The notes below the pieces were generated by a model that was not told where the DNA came from, ran no database searches, and worked only from the letters and a program-made list of their open reading frames with translations. From Dethiosulfatibacter sp. (GTDB taxonomy: Bacteria > Bacillota_A > Clostridia > Tissierellales > Dethiosulfatibacteraceae), in the NCBI GenBank assembly GCA_019084435.1, contig JAHRFV010000247.1:1-6583 (forward strand): DNA of 6,583 nucleotides, in the 5' to 3' direction. Position 1 is the first letter of the stretch, and each line of letters starts with the position of its first letter. Made by a program: the position numbers and the translations under genes. Below, in pieces: positions 5,226-6,583 of this stretch.

Positions 5226-6524
5226 ATGAGAATCGACTATAACGAGTTCAAAGGAACCATAGAACAGGCATTACTCAATGCAGGATTGACTTCAGAGCAG
5301 GCGAACTTGGTCGCTCAAATACACAGTTCTACCGCTCTTGACGGAATCTATTCGCATGGGTTAAATCGCATACCTGTTTTTATTAGAGCTGTCAAGAACG
5401 GATGGGTTAACCTGAATGGGCAGCTTGAGCTACGCAAGGCTTTTGGTGTTGCGGAAAATTACGACGGCAACAGAGGAATAGGTGTCATCAATGCCATGCA
5501 CGCATCTCAAAGAGCGGTCGAATTAGCAAAAATTCATGGTATGGGATTAGTCTCAGTCAGAAACACATCTCATTGGATGCGAGGTGGGACATACGCATGG
5601 GAGATAGCAAATCGTGGCATGATTGGCATGTGTTGGAGTAATACCGAGTCAGCTGTGACAGCTTGGGGATCAATTGAGCCCTGTGTAGGATTAAACCCTG
5701 TCTGCTTTTCTGTTCCCAGAGATGAGGGTGCGCTCGTATTGGATATGGCCTTATCCCAATACTCATATGGTAAGCTTCAAACGACTCGATTGGCTGGAGA
5801 AACCTTACCATTTCCAGGTGGTTACAATAAATATGGTGAACTGACAGTTATTCCTGCTGAAATTGAAGAAACTAGAAGAGCGCTTCCTATAGGCTTTTGG
5901 AAAGGATCTGGTCTAGCATTAGCTTTGGATATTATTGGTGCGGTATTGGCAAATGGTCTTAATACACCAGCTCTTGATGAAGAAGTTAAAGGTAAAATGA
6001 GCTCAGCTGGAAGCAGCCAGATATTCATTGCTATCAATCCGGAAATGTTTTCAACTCATGAGGAAGTTGAAGATATTGCTAACAGGAGTATTGCGGCAAT
6101 CCATAATGCAACTCCGATCAATCCGGATGAACCAATCGTATATCCAGGAGAAAGGCAAGTTAAAAGAAATAAAGATAACATCCCCGGAAAAATTGCCGGG
6201 ATTGAATATGATCCAAATAGAAGCTCAAATATAGCACTGGTTCACTATGCAGATGGTGAAAAACGTTATATTATTGCACCACTCAAGTTAAAGGTCGGCG
6301 ATGTTATTTTCTCTGGACCAGAATCAGATATTACCATTGGTAACTGTTTGCCACTGAAAAACATTCCCGTTGGTACAACGGTTCACTGTATTGAACTTAA
6401 AAACGGCAAAGGTGCTCAAATGGTTCGTTCCGCCGGAGCCAGCGCTCAGCTGATGGCTAAAGAAGGAAATTACTCAACCCTGCGATTGCATTCAGGCGAA
6501 ATGCGACTGGTTCAGAGAAAATAA
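5226..6524 (+). CDS. Chimeric ORF: 2,3-diketo-L-gulonate reductase-like dehydrogenase joined to ribosomal protein L2
   Basis: Residues 1 to about 312 are a member of the malate/L-lactate (Ldh2/YiaK) dehydrogenase family and closely resemble E. coli YiaK (DlgD), an NADH-dependent 2,3-diketo-L-gulonate reductase. Y-S-H-G places His44 at the same number as the proposed catalytic His of Yia[11 protein letters not shown] (112-121) and G-F-W-K-G-S-G (223-229) are family blocks. The family is usually about 330-340 residues, so roughly the last 20 are missing. After Y-P-G-E-R (306-310) the sequence slides through K-R-N-K-D-N (313-318) into L2. The stop at 6522-6524 lies in the terminal fold-back and is artificial. 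The start ATG 5226 is firm: AGGAGG at 5213-5218 lies 7 bases away. The dehydrogenase part is real; the 432-residue fusion almost certainly is not. Confidence 0.88.
   Translation: MRIDYNEFKGTIEQALLNAGLTSEQANLVAQIHSSTALDGIYSHGLNRIPVFIRAVKNGWVNLNGQLELRKAFGVAENYDGNRGIGVINAMHASQRAVELAKIHGMGLVSVRNTSHWMRGGTYAWEIANRGMIGMCWSNTESAVTAWGSIEPCVGLNPVCFSVPRDEGALVLDMALSQYSYGKLQTTRLAGETLPFPGGYNKYGELTVIPAEIEETRRALPIGFWKGSGLALALDIIGAVLANGLNTPALDEEVKGKMSSAGSSQIFIAINPEMFSTHEEVEDIANRSIAAIHNATPINPDEPIVYPGERQVKRNKDNIPGKIAGIEYDPNRSSNIALVHYADGEKRYIIAPLKLKVGDVIFSGPESDITIGNCLPLKNIPVGTTVHCIELKNGKGAQMVRSAGASAQLMAKEGNYSTLRLHSGEMRLVQRK
6162..6521 (+). pseudogene. rplB: Internal fragment of the ribosomal protein L2 gene, misjoined
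   Basis: This stretch encodes about 120 residues of 50S ribosomal protein L2, equivalent to roughly residues 68-182 of the normal 275. Recognisable blocks in order are [46 protein letters not shown] and S-G-E-M-R-L-V. It covers the OB-like RNA-binding domain and the start of the SH3-like domain. Missing are the N-terminal 67 or so residues and the C-terminal 90 or so, including the essential H-P-H-G-G-G segment. It has no start of its own and cannot give a working L2. It looks like the Clostridia-type L2 and could come from elsewhere in the same genome or from a related organism in the sample. Confidence 0.93.
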
Positions 6525-6583
6525 CATCGCCGACCTTTAACTTGAGTGGTGCAATAATATAACGTTTTTCACCATCTGCATAG
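6245..6583. repeat. Perfect inverted repeat (fold-back) at the right end
   Basis: Bases 6513-6583 are the exact reverse complement of 6245-6315, giving 71-bp arms with a 197-base loop (6316-6512); position i pairs with 12828-i. The L2 reading frame should continue past G-E-M-R-L-V into a conserved Cys-containing segment. Instead it enters the inverted copy and hits a stop at 6522. The bases near 6513-6521 fit both the L2 continuation and the inverted copy, so the switch probably used about 9-10 bases of shared sequence. Nothing in 6525-6583 codes for a new feature. Confidence 0.95.

Noticed and set aside
1..6583. CRISPR array, tRNA or rRNA gene, insertion sequence, or phage defence system
   Set aside because: No spaced direct repeats, no cloverleaf-like or rRNA segments, and no transposase or defence motifs were seen on either strand. 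The only inverted repeats of size are the two terminal fold-backs and the 1968-2005 hairpin.
6245..6583. Natural hairpin telomere or palindromic mobile-element end
   Set aside because: The arms lie inside a fragment of a housekeeping ribosomal gene that is itself misjoined. A similar fold-back at the other end points to a technical chimera.

Overview
The window looks like a low-GC Gram-positive anaerobe, probably of the class Clostridia. The reasons are AT-rich intergenic DNA, strong GGAGG-type ribosome binding sites before every complete gene, a lipoprotein-type binding protein, and a ribosomal protein L2 fragment that reads like the Firmicutes version. This is judged by eye; no database was searched. 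The window also behaves like a whole short contig with damaged ends: both termini fold back on themselves, and the last open reading frame is a join of two unrelated genes.

Layout. Positions 1-174 are an inverted fold-back of the first gene. From 176 to 862 runs the 3' two-thirds of a metallopeptidase M29 / NicX-like gene. Then come the three genes of a tripartite tricarboxylate transporter (TTT): the lipoprotein binding protein TctC (943-1959), the small membrane subunit TctB (2029-2511) and the large membrane subunit TctA (2631-4130). A second, complete M29/NicX-like paralog follows (4152-5129) and ends at a clear intrinsic terminator (5151-5174). All genes lie on the + strand and form one likely operon, with a long intercistronic hairpin after tctC and a candidate internal promoter before it.

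After the terminator, an ORF at 5226-6524 starts as a 2,3-diketo-L-gulonate reductase-like (YiaK/DlgD-type) dehydrogenase. From about residue 313 it becomes the middle of ribosomal protein L2. The L2 segment then runs into an inverted copy of itself that ends the window.

How the parts fit. TctC would capture an organic acid outside the membrane and TctAB would carry it in. The two M29-like enzymes and perhaps the dehydrogenase would process it. The substrate cannot be read from the sequence. The dehydrogenase next to a binding-protein-dependent carboxylate transporter recalls E. coli yiaK beside the YiaMNO TRAP transporter, with a TTT system in place of TRAP. I see no credible new biological system. 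The most unusual signals, the fold-backs and the L2 fusion, are best explained as amplification or assembly chimeras. The most interesting biology is the pair of diverged M29/NicX-like paralogs bracketing one TTT transporter.
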